A DNA stretch of 61,398 nucleotides from Phyllobacterium trifolii (GCF_014192095.1 NZ_JACHXN010000031.1:1-61398); one strand, 5' to 3'; shown: positions 1 to 8,982, numbered from the stretch's first letter. Numbers and translations: made by a program. Notes: a model not told the origin generated them from the sequence alone.

Positions 1-291
1 TCGGTCGACGAGTTCGTGACGACGAGCGCCCGTTACCTTGAAGGTGCGCGGACGATCCATCAAGTCCACAATGCTGAAATGGAGAGAGTGTCCGACAACG
101 AGGTGGCCGCGATCTGGTCGATGGAAGACTATCTCGTTTTCCCTCCCGGCGATGATACACGTCCTTCCAGTATGCACGGTTACGGGCACTACTACGAAAC
201 CTGGGTGTTAGAGGACGGGCAATGGCAGATCGCCAAACTTGAGCTCCGTCGAACCATTCTTGAAATCATGCCGAAGGAGCTGGTCCAATGA
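1..291 (+). CDS. SnoaL/NTF2-like protein, 5'-truncated by window edge
   Basis: The frame is open from the first base, so the N-terminus lies outside the window. What remains is about 96 residues ending in a stretch typical of SnoaL-like NTF2-fold proteins: an aromatic, charged beta strand (HGYGHYYETWVLEDGQWQIA) followed by a short LELRR tail. Such proteins are small cone-shaped enzymes or ligand binders, and the substrate cannot be read from sequence. The stop overlaps the start of the next gene (ATGA), so it is probably the first visible member of a three-gene operon with two NAD(P)-linked oxidoreductases. The fold call is by pattern only. Confidence 0.6.
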   Translation, partial: SVDEFVTTSARYLEGARTIHQVHNAEMERVSDNEVAAIWSMEDYLVFPPGDDTRPSSMHGYGHYYETWVLEDGQWQIAKLELRRTILEIMPKELVQ

Positions 292-1373
292 CCCACCCAC
301 CGATCAGAGTCGGCATTATCGGCGTTCACCCCGACCGGGGATGGGCGTCGACCGCTCATGTGCCCGCACTGCGGGAGCTACCGCAGTACCGCCTGTCTGC
401 GCTAAGCCATAGCCGGATTGAAACCGCCAGAGCATCCGCAAAGAAGTTTGGCTTCGACCACGCGGTCTCGTCGACGGAAGAGCTTGTGCATCATCCTGAC
501 GTGGACCTCGTCGTGGTCACCGTCAGGGTTCCGGAACACCTTCAACTCGTGACCGCCGCGCTTGAGGCTGGGAAGTCGGTATTCTCCGAATGGCCGCTCG
601 GCATAAATCTCCGGGACGCTCAGACAATGAATGCGCTCGCCACGCAAAAAGGCGTCTCCTCGATGATCGGCCTTCAAACCCGAGCGAACCCCACACTCCG
701 GCACATCCGCAAGCTGATCAAGCAGGGCTTTCTCGGCGAGGTGCTTTCGGCGTCGATCATCGGCTCGGGAATCACCTGGGGGGAAGAGATGGAGGAGGCA
801 TTCCGATACACGCTGGACCGGTCCAAAGGCGCGAGCATGCTGCATGTGCCGTTCGCCCACACTATCGATGCCTTGCTGTTCGCGCTCGACGAGGACTTTC
901 TCAGCGTGTCGGGGACGTTGGTCAGTCGCCGACCGACTATAAAGATGATCGAGAGCAAGGAAGTCGTTCCGCTCGACGTCGCCGATCAGATCGCCTTCAC
1001 TGGCAAGTTAACCTCCGGCGGCGTGGTGACAAGCCATTTCCGCGGCGGCTTGTCGCGTGCGACCAATTTCCATGTGGAGATCAATGGCAGCAGAGGCGAC
1101 TTGTTGCTCACAAGTCCCGTTGGCTACGTGGGCCTGGGCGGGTTCAAGCTCATGGGGGCGCAAGCGGACGAGATGCTTCACCCGATCTCCGTGCCTGACG
1201 ACTTCGGTCCTGAAGACAACGTCCTCACGGGCAACGTGAGGAGGCTCTACGAACTCTTCGCTTCAGACATGACATCCGGCACGCGGCACAGTCCAACGTT
1301 CCAAGACGCGGTCAAACTACACCGCCTGATCAACGCGATCGAGCAGAGCGGCGGAGTGGCACGCGATGTCTGA
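288..1373 (+). CDS. Gfo/Idh/MocA-family oxidoreductase
   Basis: A 361-residue cytoplasmic NAD(P)-dependent dehydrogenase of the Gfo/Idh/MocA family. The N-terminal Rossmann segment (VGIIGVHPDRGWASTAHVPAL, about residues 7-27) binds the dinucleotide. The motif EWPLG near residue 100 takes the place of the usual EKP and is reminiscent of Gal80-like members. The C-terminal half is the alpha/beta substrate domain, with a GSRGDLLL strand near residue 265. Length is normal. It overlaps the upstream SnoaL-like gene by four bases and the downstream quinone oxidoreductase by eight, so the three are probably translationally coupled. A sugar or polyol substrate is likely for the family but not demonstrable here. 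Confidence 0.85.
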   Translation: MTHPPIRVGIIGVHPDRGWASTAHVPALRELPQYRLSALSHSRIETARASAKKFGFDHAVSSTEELVHHPDVDLVVVTVRVPEHLQLVTAALEAGKSVFSEWPLGINLRDAQTMNALATQKGVSSMIGLQTRANPTLRHIRKLIKQGFLGEVLSASIIGSGITWGEEMEEAFRYTLDRSKGASMLHVPFAHTIDALLFALDEDFLSVSGTLVSRRPTIKMIESKEVVPLDVADQIAFTGKLTSGGVVTSHFRGGLSRATNFHVEINGSRGDLLLTSPVGYVGLGGFKLMGAQADEMLHPISVPDDFGPEDNVLTGNVRRLYELFASDMTSGTRHSPTFQDAVKLHRLINAIEQSGGVARDV

Positions 1374-2388
1374 GACCATGCGAGCACTGGTGATGTTCGC
1401 CCCCGGCGGGCCTGAAGTCTTGCAGGTCCGAGAAATAGCCAGACCGAAGATCGAGCGGCCTTCCGATGTCCTCGTCAGGGTCACCGCCGCCGGGGTAAAC
1501 CCGGCGGATTGGCAGAACCGGAAGAGCGGACAGCGCCATGACCCATATGCCGCGACAGGATCGCCCACGATCCTCGGCATCGATGGCGTGGGCGTGATCG
1601 AGGATATTGGCGATGCGGTCGACGGAATCTCGATCGGAGACGAAGTCTGGTACATAGACGGCGGGTATCCGGGCAATCCCGGCAGCTACGCCGAATACAA
1701 GGTAATCCACGGAGCGTACGTCTCGAGGAAGCCGGCGAGCGTGGACTTCGTTCAGGCCGCGGCGCTGCCCGTCGTCGGCCTGACTGCATGGGAAGCTGTT
1801 TTCGACAAAGGAAACGTTAAGTCTGGCGACCATGTTCTCGTGCACGGTGGGGCTGGTGGCCTCGGCCATATCGCCATTCAGTATCTTGCGAATATCGGTG
1901 CGCGGACAGCCACCACGGTGTCGAATGAAGTAAAAGCGGAGTTCGTTCTGGGGATGGGTGCCGAAATCGCGATCCGCTATCGGAGCGAGGACGTAAACGA
2001 GAAGCTGAGATCTTGGAGTGGCAAGGATGGCGCTGCCGTTGTGTTCGACTTCGTCGGGCATGAGAACTTCGCTCGAAGCTTCGAACACGTCGCGCCTTAC
2101 GGCCGGCTAGTGAACACCGTCGTCTCTGACTGGCCCAGCGGCGGCAACGCGCTGGCGGAATGGAAAAACCTCGACGTCTCGTTCGTCAACATCGGTCTGC
2201 CGCAGATAGCCCGGGATCACAGAAACAGGCTCAGGCAGGTCGCGGTACTCGACGCCATCGCCAACCTGGTCGACACGAACAAATTGCGTGCCCACATCGA
2301 CCGCGTCGTCTCGTTCGACGGCGTTGGTGAGGCGCACCGAGCGTTGGAGGCAGGAGAGACTATCGGGCGGGTGGTTCTGAGACTCTGA
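1366..2388 (+). CDS. Zinc-independent quinone oxidoreductase-like MDR enzyme
   Basis: A 340-residue medium-chain dehydrogenase/reductase of the NADPH:quinone oxidoreductase type. The N-terminal GroES-like domain carries the VTAAGVNPADWQNR motif. The cofactor domain has a glycine-rich loop (HVLVHGGAGGLGHIAIQYL, about residues 149-167) followed by a Rossmann fold. The structural and catalytic zinc cysteines of alcohol dehydrogenases are absent. It should reduce a quinone or an activated C=C bond using NADPH in the cytoplasm. Its start lies inside the end of the Gfo/Idh gene, making it the last gene of this small operon. Substrate unknown. Confidence 0.85.
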   Translation: MSETMRALVMFAPGGPEVLQVREIARPKIERPSDVLVRVTAAGVNPADWQNRKSGQRHDPYAATGSPTILGIDGVGVIEDIGDAVDGISIGDEVWYIDGGYPGNPGSYAEYKVIHGAYVSRKPASVDFVQAAALPVVGLTAWEAVFDKGNVKSGDHVLVHGGAGGLGHIAIQYLANIGARTATTVSNEVKAEFVLGMGAEIAIRYRSEDVNEKLRSWSGKDGAAVVFDFVGHENFARSFEHVAPYGRLVNTVVSDWPSGGNALAEWKNLDVSFVNIGLPQIARDHRNRLRQVAVLDAIANLVDTNKLRAHIDRVVSFDGVGEAHRALEAGETIGRVVLRL

Positions 2389-2714
2389 ACTTCTTTCCGG
2401 AGACCTGTTTCGGCCTGAATGGTCACGTGCCGCATCGGAGGGGCGCGTGGCTTCGGGGCGGTTTCGTATCTCCGGCTTTAATCCAAGAGCATAAACGAGC
2501 CCTCGGCGAACACCTGGAGGAACAGCACGAAAGCCTAGCGTTGCTATCGGACCCCTGAAGTTGCGTGAACCTGATTTCGACATCGCCGGGGAACAGTAAG
2601 TAAGGCCGCGTGGCGAGAGGACAAAGTGAGGACGGATTTGAAGATCATTTCGTATGGCGCGCCAGGAAATAGGCGCAACTCCTACCCCGATGGGTGGCAT
2701 CGATCTCGACGCCG

Positions 2715-2978
2715 TCAGGTTGAACCTAAGGAGACTACCTGATGCCCCAAATGCTCGGAGCTGCCCTTACCGAGCCGCGTTGATCTAAGGTGCAATAAAC
2801 CCACGGCTTTTCGCTGGAAGCTGCCCCTCACAAGCACCTCCTCGATAGGCAACTGCCCGCCGCGCGGCCACGCATCAGCAATAGGCTTTCCGATGGCCAC
2901 GAACATTGAGATAAGATGATATCCCGGAAGGTCGATGAGTTCATCGGTATTGTCTGCTATCGCCATGAGCGGACGCAA
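2715..2978 (-). pseudogene. Nitroreductase-family C-terminal remnant
   Basis: An 87-codon minus-strand frame resembles only the last part of NADH/flavin nitroreductases. A hydrophobic strand GYHLISMFVAIGK is followed by WPRGGQLPIEEVLV, which matches the common ending of that family. The flavin-binding N-terminal two thirds are missing: the upstream DNA (2979-3080) shows no continuing homologous frame and runs into a dispersed repeat. It is most likely a decayed fragment rather than a gene. The remainder of 2389-2714 shows no convincing coding region. Confidence 0.5.
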
Positions 2979-3080
2979 GCCCTGACTGGAAGAATGTCAA
3001 TTCGGGGCCAATCCTAGACCTTGGCGGCACGAACTCTGATGTCCGCTTCTCATGTTGGGTGTCTTAGCAGCGGACAGTCT

Positions 3081-3152
3081 GGAATCGGCCCCGAATCTGA
3101 CGTTTGGCGATTGTAGCGCGACTGACCGCTTCGCGCCTTCATTTTCGCCGTT
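3081..3152. repeat. Dispersed repeat, copy 1
   Basis: About 72 bases aligning without gaps to 14721-14792. The core GGAATCGGCCCCGAA is identical and only about ten positions differ overall. Both copies lie in long gene-poor stretches beside decayed DNA. The frames across this copy (3052-3463) look spurious. Within 2979-3516 nothing else could be recognised except the ribosome-binding site of the next gene. Confidence 0.75.
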
Positions 3153-3516
3153 TCAGAGAGCGCCTGACTTTGCCAAAAGCGGTCACTTATTCGAATGGTC
3201 GATCAAGCGCGGCCTCCACAGTGTCGCCGAGTTTGGGTATCATCCGCACTGTCAACGAAGGTATGAAGCTAAACGCACGCGAGTTAACAGAGTTGGGGCT
3301 CACTGGTTGGCCAAGAAACGGCCACCTTCTGGGAGTTGCAGCCTTAGTGGGCCGCTGTCACCGCTCTCGCATGAAGACCGATAGGTACTTGTCGCGCCGG
3401 TTCGCGGGGCAGATGGTCAGAAGGGTTCCCCGTGCTCGTTGTGGCCGATGTGGGATCGTTTGATTATTGACTTCCGAGGGGTCTATCCCTCAGATAAATA
3501 GACCCACGGAGGCAGG

Positions 3517-5343
3517 ATGCTCCACGACCGCACAGATGTGACACGCGAAGACAACAACATGGCGATGCTCATTCGCGACTACGACTGGGCGACCACAAGC
3601 CTCGGTCCAATATCCTCGTGGCCGATCCCGCTGAAGTGCGCAGTTGATCTTGCGTTGCCGTCCCATGCGCAGATTGTCATATTTTGCGGCCCGGATTTCG
3701 TTGCGATCTACAACGATGCCTATTCCCCCAGCATTGGCACTAAACACCCCGCCGCCCTCGGAAGACCCGCGAAGGAAAACTGGGCCGAGCTTTGGGAAGA
3801 CCTCGAGCCGATGCTTCGCCGCGTACTCGAGAACGGCGAAACTGTTACGGCAAAGGATAGACCATTCTACATAGAGCGTCCGGTGCCGGAAACGGTGTAT
3901 TTCGACATTTCCTATTCGCCAATCTTTGACGCCGATGGAAAAGTGCTCGCGGTTTTCTGTATCGTCAAAGAGACGACCGATCGGGTGGGGTACGAGGTCG
4001 CGCTCCGCAGAAGCGAGGAGCGCCTACGCTCAATGATCGAGCACACGATGGTTGGTGTTATCCAAACTGATTTGCAAGGACACCTATCGTTCGTAAATCC
4101 AGGGTTTTGCCAAATTGTCGGCTATACGCGAGAGGAACTGCTGACGCTAACCCTGCAGGACATAACCCACCCTCAAGATCTGCCCGAGGACATGGCGCAA
4201 GTTCGGAACGTTGGTTTGGAGGGCAAGAGCTTCGTGATTGAAAAGCGCTATGTAAGGAAAGACGGCTCTCCGATCTGGGTTTCCAACCATGTCTCAGCAG
4301 TGAAAGACACCGATGGCAGTGTCCGGGAAGCCGTCGCGGTGGTCGTCGATATCACCGCACGTCGTCGTGCACTAGAAGTCGAACGACGCTTGGCAGCGAT
4401 AATCTCATCGTCGGAAGATGCCATCCTTGGAATCGACCTAAACATGATGATAACGGATTGGAACCGCGGGGCGGAGAAGGTCTACGGATACATGGCTGAA
4501 GAAGTTCTGGGCAAGTCCGTTACCATCCTCATACCGAAGGATCGGGTCGATGAGGAAAGACGTATCATCGACCGCATCAAGGCTGGGGAGCGAGTTGATC
4601 CGCACGATACCGTCCGACGTCACAAGAGCGGCCGCGAGGTTCACGTTTCGTTATCCGTTTCGCCCATCTACGATGCTTATGGCCGGATCGTTGGGGCTTC
4701 GAAAAATGCCCGAGACATCAGCGTGCGCATTGAAGCCGAGCGAACGAAAAACGTTCTCATTGCCGAACTGAACCACCGCGTCAAAAATGTGTTGGCGACC
4801 GTCACTGCCATTGCGAGGCAGACCTTTGGCAAGGCGACCGACCTCGAACTCGCCAGCGCCACATTCGAGGCGCGTTTGCAATCGCTGGCGCGAGCGCACG
4901 ATCTCCTCACCCATGGCGACTGGCAGAGTGCCAGTTTGGAACGCCTCATCCGCGAAGCAGTCGCGCCTTACCCCTCCGATCGTTTTAAAATCGAAGGTCC
5001 CGAAATTTCCGCTCCGCCGAAACTGGTCGTCGCACTGTCACTCATCCTACATGAACTCTCCACCAACGCTGCAAAATATGGACCGTTGTCGACGGATACT
5101 GGACAGGTGAGCGTCGCTTGGTCGGTGGTGCGGACCGGAGAACGGAAGCTGGTGTTGGACTGGGTCGAAAGCGGAGGACCTCCCGTCGCTTCGCCGACAC
5201 GCAGAGGATTTGGCTCGCGATTGATCCAGGGGCTCTTGTCGGCAGAGCACGGCGGCCAGGTTGAGATGATCTACGCTCCTTCCGGATTTCGATGTCATGT
5301 CCAGGCGTCGCTGAGCGCTGAGTGGGCGGCCGATAACAACTAA
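3517..5343 (+). CDS. PAS-PAS-PAS HWE-family sensor histidine kinase
   Basis: A 608-residue soluble sensor kinase. Three PAS-type regions are visible at about residues 25-155, 165-285 and 290-405; the last two have the usual NPGFCQIVGYTREELL and WNRGAEKVYGYMAEEVLG patterns. The dimerisation segment AELNHRVKNVLATV contains the phospho-accepting His near residue 420, and the catalytic domain has the N-box LHELSTNAAKYG and the DWVESGG segment that supplies the W-x-E of the HWE family. No membrane segment is present, so the signal is cytosolic (light, redox or a small ligand are usual for such PAS kinases). A GGAGGCAGG ribosome-binding site precedes the start. No response regulator is adjacent. 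Confidence 0.92.
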   Translation: MLHDRTDVTREDNNMAMLIRDYDWATTSLGPISSWPIPLKCAVDLALPSHAQIVIFCGPDFVAIYNDAYSPSIGTKHPAALGRPAKENWAELWEDLEPMLRRVLENGETVTAKDRPFYIERPVPETVYFDISYSPIFDADGKVLAVFCIVKETTDRVGYEVALRRSEERLRSMIEHTMVGVIQTDLQGHLSFVNPGFCQIVGYTREELLTLTLQDITHPQDLPEDMAQVRNVGLEGKSFVIEKRYVRKDGSPIWVSNHVSAVKDTDGSVREAVAVVVDITARRRALEVERRLAAIISSSEDAILGIDLNMMITDWNRGAEKVYGYMAEEVLGKSVTILIPKDRVDEERRIIDRIKAGERVDPHDTVRRHKSGREVHVSLSVSPIYDAYGRIVGASKNARDISVRIEAERTKNVLIAELNHRVKNVLATVTAIARQTFGKATDLELASATFEARLQSLARAHDLLTHGDWQSASLERLIREAVAPYPSDRFKIEGPEISAPPKLVVALSLILHELSTNAAKYGPLSTDTGQVSVAWSVVRTGERKLVLDWVESGGPPVASPTRRGFGSRLIQGLLSAEHGGQVEMIYAPSGFRCHVQASLSAEWAADNN

Positions 5344-5557
5344 CCGTCAATCGCATGGAAGGTCGGCCCTCCATTCGGTGGTGGCGGCCAGCCGCTCACA
5401 ACGGAAATCATTTCCGCTTATGCCCTCTTGTCGGTCATACAAACCGTTGTTTCCTCTTCCCGAAAGCAGCCACCGCATTTGTCTGACGCGACGACATATT
5501 TGGGACAATAACGGTCATTCGCGCTGACTGCGCCGTCACGTTGGGCATTCTGGCGTC

Positions 5558-6286
5558 TTATCGCTGTTGTCGCGACAGCCTTTCGCCGAGCAGTTTTTCA
5601 TATTCGCGCTCGGCTTCACCGTAAAATCCGTTAGCTTCGGCCATCAAACCAGTGCGATCAACAATAGCAACCTTGCCACGGGTGGCGCGGATATGGCCTT
5701 CGGCTTCAAGTGAATGCAGGGTTTCTGTTACCCAAGGCCGCCGCATACCCAGCATTACCGCCATGAACTCATGGGTTAGGTATAGATCATGACCGGAGGT
5801 ACGGTCATGCACCATCAGCAGCCATCGAGCCAATCTCGTCCGGGCTTCGGCCTGAGCGTTGACCAGAGCGGTCGTGGCGGTTTGGACGATCATCGTCTGT
5901 ACGTAGAGAAGAAGCACCTTCTGGAGCGACCGGCTTTGCTCTAACGCAGCCTGCAATTTGCCGGCAGCAATCCGATGGCCGGCACCTGGAAGCTGGATAT
6001 AGACGGAGAGCGGCGCGCTGGTGCTGCCGAGCACGAGCGAGGTCCCCGTCATGCCATCCACGCCGACCAAAGCAATTTCGATATCGCCGCCGGAAGGGCT
6101 TTTTGCTACAATCGATGCTATGCCGTCCTCGATAAACAGCGCGGCATCAACAGGTTCCCCCGGACTCTCGATTGGATCCCGCAGCGAAAATGTTACGTAT
6201 TCGAGATCCTCGACAAGCAGCTGGAAATCAGCCGGTGACAACAATCTAAGGAGTTTGTTTTGAACAGCGGATTGAACCAAGGTCAT
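5558..6286 (-). CDS. Crp/Fnr-family transcriptional regulator
   Basis: A 242-residue regulator with an N-terminal cyclic-nucleotide-binding-like beta barrel (about residues 15-115) and a C-terminal winged HTH whose recognition segment is EFMAVMLGMRRPWVTETL. I chose the ATG at 6286 over the longer frame from 6310 because GGAAGGAG sits six bases upstream of it. No cysteine cluster for an Fe-S centre is seen, so it is not a classical Fnr. This type is common in rhizobia, often in stress or oxygen networks, but its target here is unknown. It is divergent from the small genes that start at 6454. Confidence 0.88.
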   Translation of the reverse strand: MTLVQSAVQNKLLRLLSPADFQLLVEDLEYVTFSLRDPIESPGEPVDAALFIEDGIASIVAKSPSGGDIEIALVGVDGMTGTSLVLGSTSAPLSVYIQLPGAGHRIAAGKLQAALEQSRSLQKVLLLYVQTMIVQTATTALVNAQAEARTRLARWLLMVHDRTSGHDLYLTHEFMAVMLGMRRPWVTETLHSLEAEGHIRATRGKVAIVDRTGLMAEANGFYGEAEREYEKLLGERLSRQQR

Positions 6287-6453
6287 GTTGCTCCTTCCCG
6301 CGAGGAACAAACTGACGATCCAGCGCTTTCAAAAAAACTATAAGTATCAAGATAAAAATCGAGAACAATGGTATGTCCTCCAGAGGACAATCCGGGAATG
6401 TAGGCCACTCGGAGAATGTCGGTTAAAACGGAGCTGCTGCGCCTGAGGTCAGG

Positions 6454-6732
6454 ATGGATCGAAACGCCACATATCGCAGGCTCCTCAAGGAGGATGATAT
6501 ACCCCTTGATGCGGTATGCATACGGGTTATCCAAAAAGACGGCCGGCCGCTCGCCGAAGTCGAGTGGCCCGAAAATACCCTTACCGACAAAGGCGACTAT
6601 TTCTATGCCACACCTGTGCCCCTGGCACTCGAACGGGCCATTGACGTCAAAGACAATTACGGTTTTCGCGAGATTGTCATCATTATCGACGATCTCGCGC
6701 TTTGGAACGAGGCGTGGGGAACTGTCATTTGA
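6454..6732 (+). CDS. Hypothetical protein, 92 aa
   Basis: Not recognised. A 92-residue acidic soluble protein, with no signal peptide or membrane segment and an alternating beta/helix look (AVCIRVIQKDGRPLAEVEWP, then REIVIIIDD). A GAGGTCAGG sequence lies directly before the ATG. It is the first of a run of small plus-strand genes (6454-8616) downstream of the divergent Crp regulator. Codon use looks like its neighbours, so it is probably a real accessory gene. Confidence 0.6.
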   Translation: MDRNATYRRLLKEDDIPLDAVCIRVIQKDGRPLAEVEWPENTLTDKGDYFYATPVPLALERAIDVKDNYGFREIVIIIDDLALWNEAWGTVI

Positions 6733-6859
6733 AATAGGATGTTACAACGGCCGTTTTTGGCTTCGCTCCTGTGTGTTGCAAGTCTTGGGGATCGTTCGGA
6801 TTTGACACGCGCTACGGGCTCGAGTGGTATTGCGACGACCATAAGGGCGATGCGGAAGC

Positions 6860-7099
6860 ATGACAAAAGGCGATGATACGACCAAGGCCAAGAGTAATGC
6901 CAGGGCGGCAGCAAGGCAGCGTAAATGGCGGGCCGTCAATCCTCCCACTCCCGAGCAGAAAGGGAAAGCAGCGGCAAGAGCCCGGAAGTGGCGCCAGGAG
7001 AATAAGCCGCGCGCTGCGGCTTACCTAAAGGGCTGGCGCGATTCCAAACGAGAGACACGCAAGGCCGCAAGCTCACTGGAAGGTGGTACGAAGGCCTAA
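6860..7099 (+). CDS. Small, highly basic protein with repeated ARxRKWR motif
   Basis: A 79-residue Lys/Arg/Ala-rich protein. The motif RQRKWR and a near copy ARKWRQ are spaced about 23 residues apart, and a related KGWRDSKRE follows, so it may have arisen by internal duplication. The charge suggests nucleic-acid binding, but no known domain was identified. No membrane segment. The 368 bases after it (7100-7467) hold no gene I can support. Confidence 0.5.
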   Translation: MTKGDDTTKAKSNARAAARQRKWRAVNPPTPEQKGKAAARARKWRQENKPRAAAYLKGWRDSKRETRKAASSLEGGTKA

Positions 7100-7467
7100 T
7101 ACCGTGCCTGGTCGATCTCCGCTTGTTCAAGTCTAGCGAGCAGATGCTGAAACTTCGCATCCGTCGCGATGGGAAGGTGGCCAGACGTCATTGCCGCCTG
7201 AAACTCGTGGCTCTTCATACCGCGCTTTAACCGATTGGCGGTTGCCACTGAGTCAGATTTTCGTGATGCCACTGGCCACCCCGCTCTTGCGGGTTAAACA
7301 CACCCAGAGCAAGTTCGTTCCATGGTGCGAACCGTCCTCTGGCAGACATAGCATTGACGCGCCCCCAGAATGAGTTTTTTAATGTCTTTGTCGCTGGACC
7401 TAGTAGTGGCGCGCTGCGATTGAGAGATACCATGTGCTCCCGCCATAACCAAGCGCGGGAGGGAATT

Positions 7468-7716
7468 ATGTCCCGTCATTACAGGAATCTTATCTATTAC
7501 AGCGAAGACTGGGATGTGATGGAGAGTGCGCTTTTGAAGGCCACCCGAAAGCTGCACAGGGCCCAAGACACGGATCGTCTCGCGCGAAGGGTGATGACGC
7601 TGTTCGACCAGGGTCTCCGCGACGCAGAAATCATTGCCCGAGCAGCTGCCAATCAGGAAATGTTGATCGCTAATATTGCGTCGCTGCGAGGCGCGGCAAG
7701 GCCGCTTCATGCCTAA
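7468..7716 (+). CDS. Hypothetical helical protein, 82 aa
   Basis: The reading frame is open from 7354, but the ATG at 7468 has a strong GGGAGGG site four bases upstream and is the likely start. The product is predicted to be mostly helical and amphipathic (KATRKLHRAQDTDRLARRVM, DAEIIARAAANQEMLIANI). No family recognised. The last codons overlap the start of the zinc-ribbon gene at 7709, which suggests the two are translated together. Confidence 0.6.
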   Translation: MSRHYRNLIYYSEDWDVMESALLKATRKLHRAQDTDRLARRVMTLFDQGLRDAEIIARAAANQEMLIANIASLRGAARPLHA

Positions 7717-7960
7717 CGATGTTAGTCAACGCCTCGACGACAAACTCGAATGCCCAAAGTGCCAAGCGATCTACCTAACGTTCACCCAAGATTTGGCGCT
7801 GAGTACACCAATCGTTTGCAGCTCTTGCGGAGAATATATGGGTACGTGGGGTGAGTTGGAGGCCGATTTTTACGCTCAAGGCGGCGACCACGGCGTGTTC
7901 GAAATGCGAGATGGTCAGATCATTCGAAAAGGATTACGCAATGCGAATGGATTTCGATGA
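7709..7960 (+). CDS. Small zinc-ribbon protein
   Basis: An 83-residue protein with CPKC near residue 15 and CSSC near residue 39, a four-cysteine zinc ribbon, followed by an acidic tail. The start at 7709 overlaps the end of the preceding gene by eight bases. The role is unknown; such ribbons are found in many small adaptor or nucleic-acid-binding proteins. Its own end overlaps the start of the next small membrane-protein gene (7941), so 7468-8232 behaves like a compact operon. Confidence 0.6.
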   Translation: MPNDVSQRLDDKLECPKCQAIYLTFTQDLALSTPIVCSSCGEYMGTWGELEADFYAQGGDHGVFEMRDGQIIRKGLRNANGFR

Positions 7961-8063
7961 CGATCCCGAAGGTCGCCCGAGTGTCCTGTCGTTCTGCATT
8001 GGCGGCATTTTATCAGTTTTGATGCTGCTCCTGACAGCAAGCTATGCTGGTCACTTATGGTGA
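7941..8063 (+). CDS. Mini membrane protein, 40 aa (sister 1)
   Basis: A 40-residue frame: a charged N-terminus MRMDFDDDPEGRP followed by one transmembrane helix (FCIGGILSVLMLLLTAS) and a very short tail. AAAGGA lies upstream of the ATG. Its N-terminus closely matches that of the next gene (MRTNFEDDPED), and both carry a single helix, so the two look like diverged tandem duplicates. Function unknown; a single-pass inner-membrane peptide. Confidence 0.55.
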   Translation: MRMDFDDDPEGRPSVLSFCIGGILSVLMLLLTASYAGHLW

Positions 8064-8082
8064 ATTCTCAAGGAATGATCCT

Positions 8083-8232
8083 ATGCGGACGAATTTCGAG
8101 GATGATCCGGAAGATGGGCGGAAGGAGATGCCCTACTACCTCTACGGTCTGGTGTTCTTAGTTGGGCTTGCCATCGCCATCGCGATTGGATGGGTCTTAC
8201 ATCTGGAGACCTCGGGAGTCTCCGCTCCTTGA
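8083..8232 (+). CDS. Mini membrane protein, 49 aa (sister 2)
   Basis: A 49-residue single-pass membrane protein starting MRTNFEDDPEDGRKEM, with a helix LYGLVFLVGLAIAIAIGWVL and a short periplasmic or cytoplasmic tail. I chose the ATG at 8083 (AAGGA about eight bases upstream) over the frame opening at 8044 because it restores the N-terminal match to the preceding small gene. The acidic DDPE box shared by both suggests a common partner or topology signal. Confidence 0.55.
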   Translation: MRTNFEDDPEDGRKEMPYYLYGLVFLVGLAIAIAIGWVLHLETSGVSAP

Positions 8233-8304
8233 ACTGATCCAGATAGTAAATATTGACTACCTCAGATTGCGGAACTGAGTCCCAATTTTGGCCGTTCCGC
8301 GCTG

Positions 8305-8616
8305 ATGGAAGAAAAACCCTTCAAAGAAGTGCGCATCTTGACCAGCCATCCTGGCAGGATGCGCGTCATCACTTCGGCGCTACAGGCTGCAGAACAAATC
8401 TTGACGAACTGGCCAGTTGAAGAGGGCGAAGTCCTGTCCGCTGCGAAGCATGCACTACTATCCTGTCCTGAAGAAAACCTCTCACCTGGTGCCGCACGTT
8501 TTGTGTTCATCCAAGCCGCGAAGGAAGGAGGCAACTATGTGGATGAGCCGGAACGTGGACCGCCCACAGGCAAGCCGACAAGGTGGCACAAAGCTAAAGG
8601 GCGGCGTCGGTCCTAA
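8305..8616 (+). CDS. DUF982 domain protein
   Basis: A 103-residue protein with the DUF982 pattern known almost only from rhizobia: an N-terminal strand, R-V-I-T-SALQAAEQIL, NWPVEEG, then AAKHALL and the C-terminal helix AARFVFIQAAKEGGNYVDE. Function of the family is unknown, and many rhizobial replicons carry several paralogs. A degraded second copy of the C-terminal helix lies at 9216-9287, so a tandem pair probably once existed here. Confidence 0.8.
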   Translation: MEEKPFKEVRILTSHPGRMRVITSALQAAEQILTNWPVEEGEVLSAAKHALLSCPEENLSPGAARFVFIQAAKEGGNYVDEPERGPPTGKPTRWHKAKGRRRS

Positions 8617-8931
8617 GCATCTGTCTACCACAGGACATACCGTTGCAGGCGTCCGCAGAAGGAGTATTATTCAGGACAGCGTTAGGAAGGTTCTAAGTGC
8701 CATACACCCCCGGTGGCACGGGCTCGGCGTCGAGGTAGCCGCCACGCAATTTTCTTCGCCGAGCCTCTTTCTGCGGCCCCGCAGTACCTCGCCATCATTT
8801 TTTGGCTCACCTTTTGACCATATTGACTCAAACTGTCTGCTGGCAGACAATTTGCGGCCGCAGAAACCCCCGTTTCAGCAAATGGTCTGATGAAGAAGTG
8901 TAGCTTCTTTTTCACGTCAGGCCAGATAGGC

Positions 8932-8982
8932 CCGGCCTCCGGTAATTTGCGTTCCGGAGGCTGGGATTTTTCCTTTTGTTAG
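8932..8982. repeat. Hairpin repeat, copy 1
   Basis: An 11-base stem (8932-8942 with 8954-8964, one G-T pair) around the loop TAATTTGCGTT, followed by a T-rich run (GATTTTTCCTTTTGTTA). The hairpin core and the following CTTTTGTTA recur at 9166-9212. It could terminate plus-strand transcription from the DUF982 gene. The stretch 8617-9454 carries no intact gene, only these hairpins and a DUF982 remnant. Confidence 0.6.

Noticed and set aside
3052..3463. Two overlapping plus-strand frames of about 110-119 codons
   Set aside because: They cross the dispersed repeat and have no family likeness or ribosome-binding site.
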